Source: an uncultured Niabella sp. (GTDB lineage: Bacteria > Bacteroidota > Bacteroidia > Chitinophagales > Chitinophagaceae). From it: a DNA stretch of 64,000 nucleotides. The position numbers were made by a program, and so were the translations under genes. Where the stretch lies: assembly GCA_934486785.1 (NCBI GenBank), contig CAKSQK010000002.1:62001-126000 (forward strand), given 5' to 3'. The notes beneath the pieces are model-generated. The model saw only the letters and a list, made by a program, of their open reading frames with translations, did no database searches and had not been told where the DNA came from. Of the stretch, positions 18,013 through 27,591 are shown piece after piece; within the stretch, counting starts at the first letter, position 1, and each line of letters starts with the position of its first letter.

Positions 18013-19908
18013 TTACCACCCCGCATTTTGTGTAACAACCGGGTTTGCAGTCAATTCATTTAAAGGTATTGGCCATAAAGTATCCCGTGCAGTTGCGTTG
18101 GCATAGCCGGTTGTAATATAATTTGTAGCGCCATTATAGTCTGCTTTAACACTTACCGCCATTTGCTGCATCACATCCAGGAAAATACCCCAGCGAATCA
18201 GGTCAAACTTTCTGTGGTTTTCAAAACACAATTCTCTGAAACGCTCATCCTGAATAAAAGCCCTGAAAGCATCTTTACTGGCCCGAGCCGTGGCTGGCAC
18301 TTCAGCCTGAGTTTTATTATAAATTGCTGTAATGGTTGCAGTTGCTTGTGTACCACCCGGCGGTGGAGGATCAATTGTGATTGTTGGTACAGAACTATAT
18401 CCTGAACCGCGTGTCCAGAAAAGCACAGAATCAGTAAATGTCATGGCCACGGCAGTTACTCTACCAAGGTTTGCGCCGGAGGACGCTACAGTAGCTACCG
18501 CTCTTGCTCCGCTTCCGCCCCCGCCCGAGATTGTAACCTTTGGCGGATTAGCAGGATCGTAACCTGATCCCTGATTGACAACTCTTACACCTGCATCTAC
18601 AATGCCAGTAGACCAGGCGCGTCTTCTGATGCGGTTTACATATTCAATAGATTCGGCGGTTGGCCCATTTATCTCATTGTCTGCTTCTGCATACATTAAA
18701 AGAACATCCGCAAACCGGAGGATGGGCATATTAACCGGCGTGGCAGAAAAACCGCCTTTTGGTCGGTACTTTTCCCATTCCCTACGAAACTTTCCGGGCT
18801 GATATCCATACCAGAATGTATTATTGGATGAAGTTCCTTTATAAGTTTTGGTGCCATTAGGGCCGGTAGCTGCATAATTAAACCAGGCGATGTTAAACCA
18901 TTTTCTCATGTCGCCATCACCGCTTCCAAACATCAGCCAGTTTTTTCTGGTGATACCGGTATACCCTCTTGCAAAACCGGTTTCAGCATTGTTTGAGGCA
19001 GGACCGTTAAAACATGCCACATTACCTGACTCGTTGTATAACGTAGGGCTAAGATTATCTCCCGCAAACTCTACTTCCCAAATGCTTTCTTTTATATCAT
19101 ATTCATCCGCAGCAAATTTTCTGAACAGCTCGGGTAAGTCAGGGCTTAAATCATGTCCGGCCACCCCATCATTAATAACTTTACCTGCCCAGTACCTGGC
19201 AGAATCAAAACGATTGGTTTCAAGTAATGGCCTGCCAGCCATGGTGAGATTAATACGTGCTAAAATACCTCTTACAGCTGATTTATTTAGCCTGCCACTA
19301 TAACCTAATGCAGTAATATCGGGCACAATTTCTTCTGCCGGTCTGATATCTGCCAGAATCTGGTTGTACACTTCTTTAATTGAACTTCTTGGCAAATCCA
19401 TGTTATTAACACTTTCAATAACTGATAACCGTAAAGGAACACCGCCATACAATTGTACAAGCATGAAATAATAATACCCCCTTAAAAACATGGCTTCTCC
19501 TTTAATGATGTTTCCTCTTGCCCTGGAAGCGCTGTCAGAAAAAACATCCGGATTTTTTTCCATGGCATCCAAAAGAATATTCGCCTCTTTAATTCCTGAG
19601 TACAGAGCACTCCATACCGAGTTATAATAAGATGCGCTGGAGTTTAGATTGTAAGTACCCGGAACCACAAAAGTACTGCGTGCACCGAAGCCTTCATCAG
19701 CACCCCATCCATACTGCGAAACGCCTGTACCGTTGTGAACTGACTGTAAAGTGTTATACACCCCTTGTATAGCCAGGTCAAAATCGCGCATAGATTTATA
19801 AAATCCCTGCCTGTTAATCACATCATTTGGTTGTTTGTCCAGAAACTTCTTGCACCCTGCCCCCATGGACAAAACAACGATAAAAATTAAAATATGTAGC
19901 TTTTTCAT
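18013..19908 (-). CDS. SusD/RagB-family nutrient-binding lipoprotein (locus 2)
   Basis: This is the ligand-binding partner of the SusC gene that ends 21 bases upstream. The signal ends in MGAGC and the mature protein starts KKFLDKQPND. The SusD landmarks are GEAMFLRGYYYFMLVQLYGG, MPILRFADVLLMYAEADNE, IQDERFRELCFEN and HRKFDLIRWG. At 631 residues it is larger than usual: about 90 residues (roughly 443-532) are inserted after RRRAWSTGI. The insert has two units with GSGYDPANPPKVTISGGGG and GSGYSSVPTITIDPPPPGG, each ending in an alanine-rich strand (ARAVATV, ATATI). The SusD at 287 has the same insertion, so it predates the duplication of the two loci. Confidence 0.95.
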   Translation of the reverse strand: MKKLHILIFIVVLSMGAGCKKFLDKQPNDVINRQGFYKSMRDFDLAIQGVYNTLQSVHNGTGVSQYGWGADEGFGARSTFVVPGTYNLNSSASYYNSVWSALYSGIKEANILLDAMEKNPDVFSDSASRARGNIIKGEAMFLRGYYYFMLVQLYGGVPLRLSVIESVNNMDLPRSSIKEVYNQILADIRPAEEIVPDITALGYSGRLNKSAVRGILARINLTMAGRPLLETNRFDSARYWAGKVINDGVAGHDLSPDLPELFRKFAADEYDIKESIWEVEFAGDNLSPTLYNESGNVACFNGPASNNAETGFARGYTGITRKNWLMFGSGDGDMRKWFNIAWFNYAATGPNGTKTYKGTSSNNTFWYGYQPGKFRREWEKYRPKGGFSATPVNMPILRFADVLLMYAEADNEINGPTAESIEYVNRIRRRAWSTGIVDAGVRVVNQGSGYDPANPPKVTISGGGGSGARAVATVASSGANLGRVTAVAMTFTDSVLFWTRGSGYSSVPTITIDPPPPGGTQATATITAIYNKTQAEVPATARASKDAFRAFIQDERFRELCFENHRKFDLIRWGIFLDVMQQMAVSVKADYNGATNYITTGYANATARDTLWPIPLNELTANPVVTQNAGW

Positions 19909-19929
19909 AATTAAAACTTGTTTATAGTA

Positions 19930-22900
19930 TTAAAAGGTTGCCCTGATTCCAAATGTGTAGGTTCTTGCAGCCGGATAAGCTGAATAGTCGAAGCCGGGGC
20001 CAAGCACCTGATTACCGCTTACTGAAACCTGTGGGTCTAAGCCGGAATAGTTTGTCCAGGTAAGTAAGTTTTGCCCGCTGAAATAAATACTTAGATTACT
20101 TAAAGCCAATTTTTTAATCCATACAGCGGGAAGGGCATAGTCTAAGTTTACTGTTCTTAAACGCAGGAATGATCCGTCTTCCACATACTGCGAACTATAA
20201 AAGCCGGCTCTGCCTGCCGTGGCACGGCTGAGAGTTTGAATATCGGTATTCTGGTTATCAAGCGTCCACCTGTTTTCGTAAGTTTTAAACTGATTAATAA
20301 AAGGCCTTACGTTACTGTTGCCTTCAAAAGTATGGCGGTTGGCATTGTAAATATTATTACCATATACCCATGAAAGCAACGCATATAATGTGACTCTTTT
20401 ATAAGTAAATGTATTTGCCAAACCCCCGTAGTGTAAGGGCTGCCCGCGACCTATAATTGTAAGGTCATTGGCATCAATTTTCATATCACCATTTAAATCT
20501 TTGTATTTTAACTGGCCTGGCCCTACAGCGTTTGATGCATTATTGATGGGAATGCCTTCTTTTAGTGTATATACATTTGGCGCGGGATTATAAAAATCAC
20601 TCAACTGGTATAAGCCGTCAAAAACATATCCGATCATCATGCCAGTTGGCTGGCCCACATTTTGAATATAGAGGTTTCCGAAGTTGGCTTCAAAGTTCAC
20701 ACTGTAAAGCATGCTGCGGGCATCTTCCTGCAAAAAGGTAATTCTGTTTTTATTGGTTGTAATGTTAAAGCTGGTTCTCCATTGAAAATTTTTGCTTTTT
20801 ACGTTCAGGGTATTTAATTCAATTTCTATACCCTTATTTTCCAAAGAACCAATATTTCTAAATGCTGATCCATAACCACTGCTTGGCGACAATATTACCC
20901 TATACAACAGGTCTCTGGTTTTTTTTTGATAAAGGGTTACATCCAGTTTTATTCTTTCTTTAAACAAACCTATTTCGTAGCCCAGGTCAATACCAGTGGT
21001 GGTTTCCCATTTCAGGTCTTCGTTTCTGAGGGTACTGTTTGAAACGCTTCCTACATCAAGTGAGTTATTGAAAGGATAGCCGTTTCTTGAGTAATTCAGT
21101 TGATCAAAAGCATCATAGTACCCTATTCTGTCATTACCCGAAGCGCCGTAGGTGAACCTTAGTTTTGAACTGCTGATGACAGATTGTACATTCTTCATAA
21201 ATCCTTCTCTGTCCATATTCCACGCAAAGCCAAATGAAGGAAAATAACCCCACTTGTTATCACCTAAAAATTTGGATGATCCTTCAGCCCTTAAACTAGT
21301 ATTAAAAACATATTTCGACATGAATGAGTAATCTGCACGGCCAAGGAACCATACACGGGATTCTTCATTTAAATAAGAGGTCATGCCCCTGTTTTCACCC
21401 TGTTCCAGCCCGGGCAATCCTAACTGCGGCAGCGGCAGAAAATTCGCATTGTAACCCATTCCCCTTATTTTGGAACTTTGAAGGCCCTGTACCAGTATGG
21501 TTGTAAGAGAATGATTTTTAGAAAGCTTCGGCCTTATGAGCACTTGGTTTTCATTGATTATAGAATTTGCATTTATTACAGTATAGCCACCCCACGGCCC
21601 CCCTTCATTTACACCCGCACGATACCTTCCCGGAGATGTTTTTTCGTTATAGAAGAAGGAATTATTCTGCGAGGAATAACGATCGGTAAAAGTAGACCTG
21701 AACGTAAAAACTTTACTAATATCATATGTAGCCGCTACTGTACCGTTGAAAGAATTGGTAAGATAATTCAAATCCTGATTTTGATAATCAGTGATGGGGC
21801 TTATACGAAGATCAGAAGCAGTAAAAACATCTTCATCAGATTCGTTTATTAATTCATCTACATCAACGCCAGGGAAAGGCAATGGCATCCACGACCAAAC
21901 TCTGTACATGAGGGTTGTGGAAGTATTGTAAGTTCCTCCTGTACCCTGCCTCACAAATGGCCCTATGCGCTTTACACCGGAGTAGTCACCGATAAAATTG
22001 AGCCTTAATTTTTTTGTAATATTATTTTCAAGATTAATTCTTGCGCTGTAACTTTTAGAACCTGTATACACGATAGAACCTTCTTCGTCAAAATAACTTC
22101 CTGAAACCAGGTATTTTGTGGTTTCATTACCACCGCGCATAGATATGTTGTAACGGCTTACCTTACCCCTTGTAAAAATATAATCCTGATAATCCACTCC
22201 CTGCACATCTTTATAGTCTTCAATAGTTTTACCATCTTCAAAAAACTTATTAATTGTTTTAGAGCGCGTTGTCGGGTCAGTGATCCAATAATTGTTTACT
22301 GTTAAAAACTCATAAGGACTCATAAGTTCCATCGTCTTACGGTTAGAATTAAATCCATAACTGGCATTAAAAGCCAGCGTAGGCCTTGATATGCGGCCTT
22401 TCTTGGTGGTAATGATCACCACGCCATTTGCGCCTCTTGCACCATATTGCGCCACAGAAGAGGCATCTTTCAGAAAAGCGATACTTTCAATATCATCCAT
22501 ATTCAGGCCTGCCGGATTAAAACTTTCCATTTGAAACCCATCTATTACATATAATGGCTGCGGGCTGTTGTTGAGAGAGTTTGGACCTCTCATAATAAAT
22601 GTAGGAGTTTCACCAGGCTGGCCATCAGGAAATTGGATTTGCAAGCCCGGCACACGACCTTCGAGGGCTTGTGCAAAATTGGCCACAGGCGCTTTTTGCA
22701 AATCATCACCGCTTAATTGGGTAATGGAGCCAGTTACATCAGACTTGCGTAAAGTACGGTAACCTGTTACGATCACTTCATCGCCACTGGCGGCAACCAT
22801 TCGCAGCGGCACATTAATCACCGTGCGACCCCCTACAGGAATCTCCACTGTTTCTTCACCAATTCTGGAAATCACTAATACATCGGAGTTATTAGCTAAA

Positions 22901-23127
22901 ATTGAAAATTTACCGTCATCATTTGTTGTGGTAGCCCTGGCGGTTCCTTTTATTAACACCGTAGCACCTGCAAGCGCTTCACCGGTGAGCTCTTGGGTAA
23001 CTGTACCGGTTCTTAAGGCTTGAGCAAATACCATGGTCGGTAACGTTAACGAAAATAGGCCAAATAACAAAGCCAGTATATTCGTTTTTGCAAAATGATC
23101 AATTGCTAGATAGTAAGGTTTACTCAT
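19930..23127 (-). CDS. SusC/RagA TonB-dependent outer-membrane receptor (locus 2)
   Basis: This is the intact 1065-residue energy-coupled importer of locus 2. It has a signal peptide ending TMVFAQA, a carboxypeptidase-D-like regulatory domain (TGEALAGATVLIKGTARATTT), the VIVTGYRTLRKSDVTGSI plug entry, IDDIESIAFLKDASSVAQYG-type plug motifs (RGANGVVIITTKKG), and a beta barrel ending FGIRATF. I start at ATG 23127 (MSKPYYLAI) because the signal peptide follows directly; the frame extends upstream to 23229 through promoter DNA. A TTTG-N19-TATTTTCG promoter (23230-23200) and operator site 2 (23189-23204) lie 60-100 bases upstream, so this unit has its own control although it follows the hydrolase genes. 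Confidence 0.95.
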   Translation of the reverse strand: MSKPYYLAIDHFAKTNILALLFGLFSLTLPTMVFAQALRTGTVTQELTGEALAGATVLIKGTARATTTNDDGKFSILANNSDVLVISRIGEETVEIPVGGRTVINVPLRMVAASGDEVIVTGYRTLRKSDVTGSITQLSGDDLQKAPVANFAQALEGRVPGLQIQFPDGQPGETPTFIMRGPNSLNNSPQPLYVIDGFQMESFNPAGLNMDDIESIAFLKDASSVAQYGARGANGVVIITTKKGRISRPTLAFNASYGFNSNRKTMELMSPYEFLTVNNYWITDPTTRSKTINKFFEDGKTIEDYKDVQGVDYQDYIFTRGKVSRYNISMRGGNETTKYLVSGSYFDEEGSIVYTGSKSYSARINLENNITKKLRLNFIGDYSGVKRIGPFVRQGTGGTYNTSTTLMYRVWSWMPLPFPGVDVDELINESDEDVFTASDLRISPITDYQNQDLNYLTNSFNGTVAATYDISKVFTFRSTFTDRYSSQNNSFFYNEKTSPGRYRAGVNEGGPWGGYTVINANSIINENQVLIRPKLSKNHSLTTILVQGLQSSKIRGMGYNANFLPLPQLGLPGLEQGENRGMTSYLNEESRVWFLGRADYSFMSKYVFNTSLRAEGSSKFLGDNKWGYFPSFGFAWNMDREGFMKNVQSVISSSKLRFTYGASGNDRIGYYDAFDQLNYSRNGYPFNNSLDVGSVSNSTLRNEDLKWETTTGIDLGYEIGLFKERIKLDVTLYQKKTRDLLYRVILSPSSGYGSAFRNIGSLENKGIEIELNTLNVKSKNFQWRTSFNITTNKNRITFLQEDARSMLYSVNFEANFGNLYIQNVGQPTGMMIGYVFDGLYQLSDFYNPAPNVYTLKEGIPINNASNAVGPGQLKYKDLNGDMKIDANDLTIIGRGQPLHYGGLANTFTYKRVTLYALLSWVYGNNIYNANRHTFEGNSNVRPFINQFKTYENRWTLDNQNTDIQTLSRATAGRAGFYSSQYVEDGSFLRLRTVNLDYALPAVWIKKLALSNLSIYFSGQNLLTWTNYSGLDPQVSVSGNQVLGPGFDYSAYPAARTYTFGIRATF

Positions 23128-23188
23128 AAAAGTTGAATTTATAAAAATGAAGATACGCGTATAAAAAGCAATCTTACGTACATCATTT

Positions 23189-23230
23189 GTGTACGTTAAC
23201 GAAAATATAAATATTTTATTAATGACCAAA
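23189..23230 (-). promoter_or_regulatory. promoter and operator site 2 of the locus 2 SusC gene
   Basis: On the minus strand TTTG (23230-23227), a 19-base spacer and TATTTTCG (23207-23200; one mismatch to TAnnTTTG) form a Bacteroidota promoter. The operator, read on the plus strand as GTGTACGTTAACGAAA (23189-23204), overlaps the -7 box and the start point, a repressor-like position. A second ACGTAC half (TTACGTACAT, 23174-23183) follows six bases further downstream. The site matches site 1 in GTACGTTAACGAAA. Confidence 0.65.
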
Positions 23231-23247
23231 TTTTTTTTATACTTATT

Positions 23248-25998
23248 TTAAGGTTTTACTATTAACTTCCCTGGTTTATTGGTAGCAGGCAAAATTATTT
23301 GCAACAATCCTTTTTTTATTTCTTCAACTTTCAAATTCTTGTTATTGAACTTCGCATAATAAGTTTTACCCGGATGCATTACTACTATCATACTTCTTTG
23401 ATGTGGGGGCGTGGCTTCGTCAAAACTGATATCAGCCTTTAAAAATGTAAAATCATCCTTAAATTCAAAGCTGTTTATCTGCACCTCAAATCCCGAAGTG
23501 ATGGTGCCAACTTTATAATAAGCATTGAACCAGTTTACTACAGGCATGGAAAGAGCGCCAAACTGGTGCCAGCCAGCTCCCCTCCCTGTTTCTATTTGAA
23601 AATGTTCATAACAATGGTAAGATTCATCGGTTTCTTTCTTCCAGGTTTCAAGCCCTGTTTGCGCTATTTTATAAGCAAGATCAGACCGGTTGATATCCAG
23701 CATGGTTTTCCACATAAACCATTGATGCGGCATCCACACGGCGCCATTCCAATAACCATCATTGCGGTAATATGGTGATGACTGATCCACAACAGAAATC
23801 CCAACATCTGTCCACATGTGTTTGGGTGAGAAAATTTTATCCAGCAACACAGATTTTTGTTGTTCGCTTACAATGCCTGACAATATTGGGTAGGCGCCAT
23901 CCAGGCCCATATTAAAATTTTTACCGCTTGCAGAATCCCTGAAAAAATGAGAAGGTTTACCTTCTTTATCATGAACCATGTAACTAAAGTAACCGGCTTC
24001 AGCGTCCCAGGTATAGTTTAAAATAGCTTTGGAAAAATCTGAGATGTCTTTATCATAAATTTTTATATCCTCTTTCTTACCCAACTGCGTTGCCATCATG
24101 CGCAAAATTTTGCCAGCCCGAATGGCATGTGCAGTGGTGGAAACAGAAGCTATGGAAGCGCGAACAGGCTTTCCTGTAATGGCGTGCTGCGGCGGGTAAT
24201 CATCCCAGCCACCGGAATTATAAAAGTAATCCCATGTTTTTAGCAAATCACTTTTAAAAGTGCGCACTGTTGAACCTGCAAACTTACCCGTGAGGAAATC
24301 ATAATATTTTTTGATGCGCGGGTAAAAATATGCAAGCAATTCCTTCGACTGCGTTTTATTGTACAGATCCTGAACCGCGTACAACTGCACAGGCAGCGGC
24401 GTGCCATGAAGTATAAATGCAGACTGGCTGTTCTCATTTGTGGTATATGTGTTGATGTATTCTGCTGCAATTTTATGATCAATGTCGTTAAGCCCTAATG
24501 CGTTAAAACCTGCGTCCCAGGTGTACAGCATGGCCCACCATTTTCCGGGCGGATAGTGTTTGATAAACTGGTTTTGCGTGTAAATAGGATACATGATGTT
24601 GCCCAGGGCAGTAGCCTTCATCAACTGCTGGCCAAAAATATATTTTTCAGCTCCGGGCAATAATCCTTTAAAACTATTGTCGTTTGCGGTAAAAGCTTTT
24701 TGTTTCAACGCTTCCAGCTTTTTTAAACTGGTTTCAACAAATGCTTTGGAACCACTCGAAATCAAAGCATACATCGTGTTTGAAGAGTTGGCTTTTACTG
24801 ATACCGGACGGATAAAAACATCCATAAAATGCCCGCGGTAATTACCTCTTACCACTTTGCTTAAATGATCAGGCACCCTGTCTCTAAAATAAAACTCGAG
24901 TGTATCGTGCTGTATTTGCCGGGTTAGAAACTGATCAGCATCCCAGGCAATGCCGTAGTAAGGCGCTGCATCAGCGTATTTCAATAATAAGGTTTTATTT
25001 TTTTCATCTTCTGTAATTTCCGGCTGATGGTGTTTTTGTTGCTCAGTAATCTGTATTGTTGCATTTGGCTTTGAAGAAATCAAAAATCCATTCAGGTCAA
25101 TATTAGATGTACCTTCAGATACCAGCTTCAACTTTTTTAACCCTGCATGCAGCGTACTATAATTAACAGCCAACATTTGCCTGTCGCCGTTACCTTTAAA
25201 TACAAGCCGTTGTTCCTCACCCAGCCCTGTCATTTTAAATATTGCTGCTTTACCTTGCCGCACACGATAGACAAAAACGATTGACCCGCTTTTCTGCTGC
25301 TCTGTAACCTGTACATCAAATGCAATACTGTCTCCTGCAATGGCGCCAAAATTGCGGCCCACTGCCCTGCCGTCAAGGTATTGTGAACCTCGCATCTCAT
25401 CGCGCAGCCAGCCGTCATAAATAAGGTTATCATTCAGCCTTTTTATTTTATGTCCCAAAACGGTATATTGCAACGCATTGTACCAAACCTCTCCTTCATT
25501 CTTTTCTATTTTATATAAAGAATAATTATCAGGATATTCAATATTCGCAAAAAGATTTATTACAAGGCTTTGCGCCTTAGGCGTTTGGTTGACTGTTTGA
25601 ATTTTTACAAGTACGGTGCCTGAGTCAACAGTATAATAAGTAACATCACTGTATACCCGGTCTTTCCATTCCAACTGATAGCGGTAACTGATCTCTTTGT
25701 AATCACTGCTAATATTCCAGGGATAGTAACCAGATTCATACCGCACGGAAGGAATCAAAACCTTATTGCGCCAATAACCCGGCGCTACAAAAAAATCAAA
25801 CCGCATTCCACTGCTCACATCGGGAATATGCGAAATGCCTGCATAGCGCCTGCTGTAAGGCCCCCAGGCGGGTAGGTCCAGATCATGTGTATGGTTTAAG
25901 CTTTCAAAATAATTTTTAGTGAACTTTAAATCGCTTTGCGCATCAGCTATAGAAAATATTAAAACAAATACGGTCAGTGAAATTATATTTTTCATCAT
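23248..25998 (-). CDS. GH63-like/MGH1-type (alpha/alpha)6-barrel glycoside hydrolase
   Basis: This secreted hydrolase has 916 residues and a signal peptide ending ADAQS. The first 400 residues are beta-rich (RYQLEWKDRVYSDVTYYTVDSG). The C-terminal half is an (alpha/alpha)6 barrel with motifs of the GH63 and mannosylglycerate-hydrolase-like group: WWAMLYTWDAGFNALG, KTWDYFYNSGGWDDYPPQ, DGYWNGAVWMPHQWFMWK and YHCYEHFQIETGRGAGWHQFG. The aspartate in YTWDAGF and the glutamate in CYEHF are candidate catalytic residues. Family members are mostly exo-alpha-glucosidases or related enzymes. It is third in the operon that starts at 29718 and lies upstream of SusC, so it probably trims the oligosaccharide handled by locus 2. 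Confidence 0.8.
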   Translation of the reverse strand: MMKNIISLTVFVLIFSIADAQSDLKFTKNYFESLNHTHDLDLPAWGPYSRRYAGISHIPDVSSGMRFDFFVAPGYWRNKVLIPSVRYESGYYPWNISSDYKEISYRYQLEWKDRVYSDVTYYTVDSGTVLVKIQTVNQTPKAQSLVINLFANIEYPDNYSLYKIEKNEGEVWYNALQYTVLGHKIKRLNDNLIYDGWLRDEMRGSQYLDGRAVGRNFGAIAGDSIAFDVQVTEQQKSGSIVFVYRVRQGKAAIFKMTGLGEEQRLVFKGNGDRQMLAVNYSTLHAGLKKLKLVSEGTSNIDLNGFLISSKPNATIQITEQQKHHQPEITEDEKNKTLLLKYADAAPYYGIAWDADQFLTRQIQHDTLEFYFRDRVPDHLSKVVRGNYRGHFMDVFIRPVSVKANSSNTMYALISSGSKAFVETSLKKLEALKQKAFTANDNSFKGLLPGAEKYIFGQQLMKATALGNIMYPIYTQNQFIKHYPPGKWWAMLYTWDAGFNALGLNDIDHKIAAEYINTYTTNENSQSAFILHGTPLPVQLYAVQDLYNKTQSKELLAYFYPRIKKYYDFLTGKFAGSTVRTFKSDLLKTWDYFYNSGGWDDYPPQHAITGKPVRASIASVSTTAHAIRAGKILRMMATQLGKKEDIKIYDKDISDFSKAILNYTWDAEAGYFSYMVHDKEGKPSHFFRDSASGKNFNMGLDGAYPILSGIVSEQQKSVLLDKIFSPKHMWTDVGISVVDQSSPYYRNDGYWNGAVWMPHQWFMWKTMLDINRSDLAYKIAQTGLETWKKETDESYHCYEHFQIETGRGAGWHQFGALSMPVVNWFNAYYKVGTITSGFEVQINSFEFKDDFTFLKADISFDEATPPHQRSMIVVMHPGKTYYAKFNNKNLKVEEIKKGLLQIILPATNKPGKLIVKP

Positions 25999-26026
25999 AC
26001 CATAAATTAAATGGGTGTAATAATTG

Positions 26027-27565
26027 TTAGTTCGTTTTACTAAATTTTATTACCGCGCAACCAATGGCTGGAACAGTTGTTTGAAAGGATGACAGGTCAT
26101 GGCCAATAAGTACCTGCCGCCAGCAATCGCGTGCATCATATGTTTCCCTTAAACCAATATCTTTTAAGTCGATATTTATTTCTACGTTGGTACTATCGCG
26201 GTTAAAAATACCAACTGCCGTAGCGCCATCATGCAAATCTTTAACCAACAAAAACTGTTTTTCATTCAGAGTAACCAATCTTCCGCATAAGCCAAGCGGG
26301 TCCTGATTTATTTCTATGATCTCATGATTGGTGAGCAGGTTCAGCGTAAATGCATCTATTTTATCAATCCGGCTGCTAAAAAATAATGGTGATGCCATCA
26401 GGCTCCATAATGAAACATAAGCATATTGCGTGTTTGGATGCATGATGGTACGGTAAATACCGCCAGTCCTCCTGTTTCCTAACCATCCCAGCATTAAAAA
26501 ATCAGGATCGTTCCATTCCCCGGGTTTTTGATAAGCAGCGAACTGTATATTTCTTAAGGCTACTTTAAAAACATCTGGCAAAAAAGCATTAATATCTGTA
26601 CCTGTTCTCCAGGAGTTACCACCTATACTCCCGCCCCATTTCCACACATCACCATCCTTTTCAGAACCATAATACTGGCATAAACTATAATATATATCCC
26701 TGCTTATCGTATTCAAAGCCTGCCCTAGTTTTTCATAAGGATACTTAGCTTGTTCTAACGTATGATACGGCGCATCATCAGGATAGCTGCAACGGTCGTA
26801 CTTAATAAGGTCAAAGCCCCAGCTCGCCCATTGCTTTGCATCTTTTTCCTCGTACCCAAAAGAACCTTCAAAACCTGCACACGTTCTTTTTGAAGGCGAC
26901 GAATAAATACCTGCTTTAAAACCTTTTTGATGCAAATAATCTGTCATCGCTTTCATATCAGGGAAATAATCATTAGGTAAAATGCTACCGCTTGAATCCC
27001 GCCTCCTTTTCAAGCGCAAAGAATCCTGAATGGGCATGCGGTTCTTTTCGTGAGCGTTTGTCCAACAATCATCAATACAAACGTAATTATAGCCTGCATC
27101 TGCCAAACCATTGCTTAGCATTACATCTGCGGCCTGCCTTATAAGAGCGTCTGTGGGCTTATCGAAATAAGCATACCAATGATTCCAGCCCATTATAGGG
27201 GTAAGGGCAATTTTCTCTCCAGAAATAATCTTGAAACTTTTAGTATTAACGCCGTGCTTATTTTTTGCTATAATATTTAATTGGTAGGTGCCCTTTGCTG
27301 GGCTCTTACCAGAGATAACCCCCGAATTTTTATCAAGGCGCAAACTTTTTGGCAATCCTTTTACAGTAAAAACAATAGGTCGCTCTCCCTGACATGGAAT
27401 GCGGTATAAAAAATCATTTCCTGGTCGGCATCCGTAAACCAATGGGTTATTTAATCGCGGCTGAACCGGTGGTGGAGGCGTGAGTATATAAAATGAATCC
27501 TTTTGTGCTGATGTTTCGATACCACTAAAATAAAAAAAGCATATAAGCAAAATTAGTCTCAACAT
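26027..27565 (-). CDS. GH27 alpha-galactosidase with N-terminal putative Ig domain
   Basis: The enzyme releases terminal alpha-linked galactose, or possibly another sugar accepted by GH27. The signal peptide is MLRLILLICFFYFSG. Residues around 45-110 form a putative Ig (PIG) domain with GLPKSLRLDKNSGVISGKSPAKG-type motif split as LRLDKNSGVISG and PAKGTYQLNI. The GH27 barrel follows: PIMGWNHW, YNYVCIDDCW, AGIYSSP, the nucleophile Asp in DLIKYDRC near residue 256, and the acid/base Asp in EWNDPDFLMLG near 352. A short C-terminal beta-sandwich ends the 512 residues. It is flanked by 26- and 28-base gaps in one operon. This is the only gene in the window whose glycosidic specificity can be suggested. 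Confidence 0.9.
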   Translation of the reverse strand: MLRLILLICFFYFSGIETSAQKDSFYILTPPPPVQPRLNNPLVYGCRPGNDFLYRIPCQGERPIVFTVKGLPKSLRLDKNSGVISGKSPAKGTYQLNIIAKNKHGVNTKSFKIISGEKIALTPIMGWNHWYAYFDKPTDALIRQAADVMLSNGLADAGYNYVCIDDCWTNAHEKNRMPIQDSLRLKRRRDSSGSILPNDYFPDMKAMTDYLHQKGFKAGIYSSPSKRTCAGFEGSFGYEEKDAKQWASWGFDLIKYDRCSYPDDAPYHTLEQAKYPYEKLGQALNTISRDIYYSLCQYYGSEKDGDVWKWGGSIGGNSWRTGTDINAFLPDVFKVALRNIQFAAYQKPGEWNDPDFLMLGWLGNRRTGGIYRTIMHPNTQYAYVSLWSLMASPLFFSSRIDKIDAFTLNLLTNHEIIEINQDPLGLCGRLVTLNEKQFLLVKDLHDGATAVGIFNRDSTNVEINIDLKDIGLRETYDARDCWRQVLIGHDLSSFQTTVPAIGCAVIKFSKTN

Positions 27566-27591
27566 ATATATGGTTCAATAAAAACAAAATA

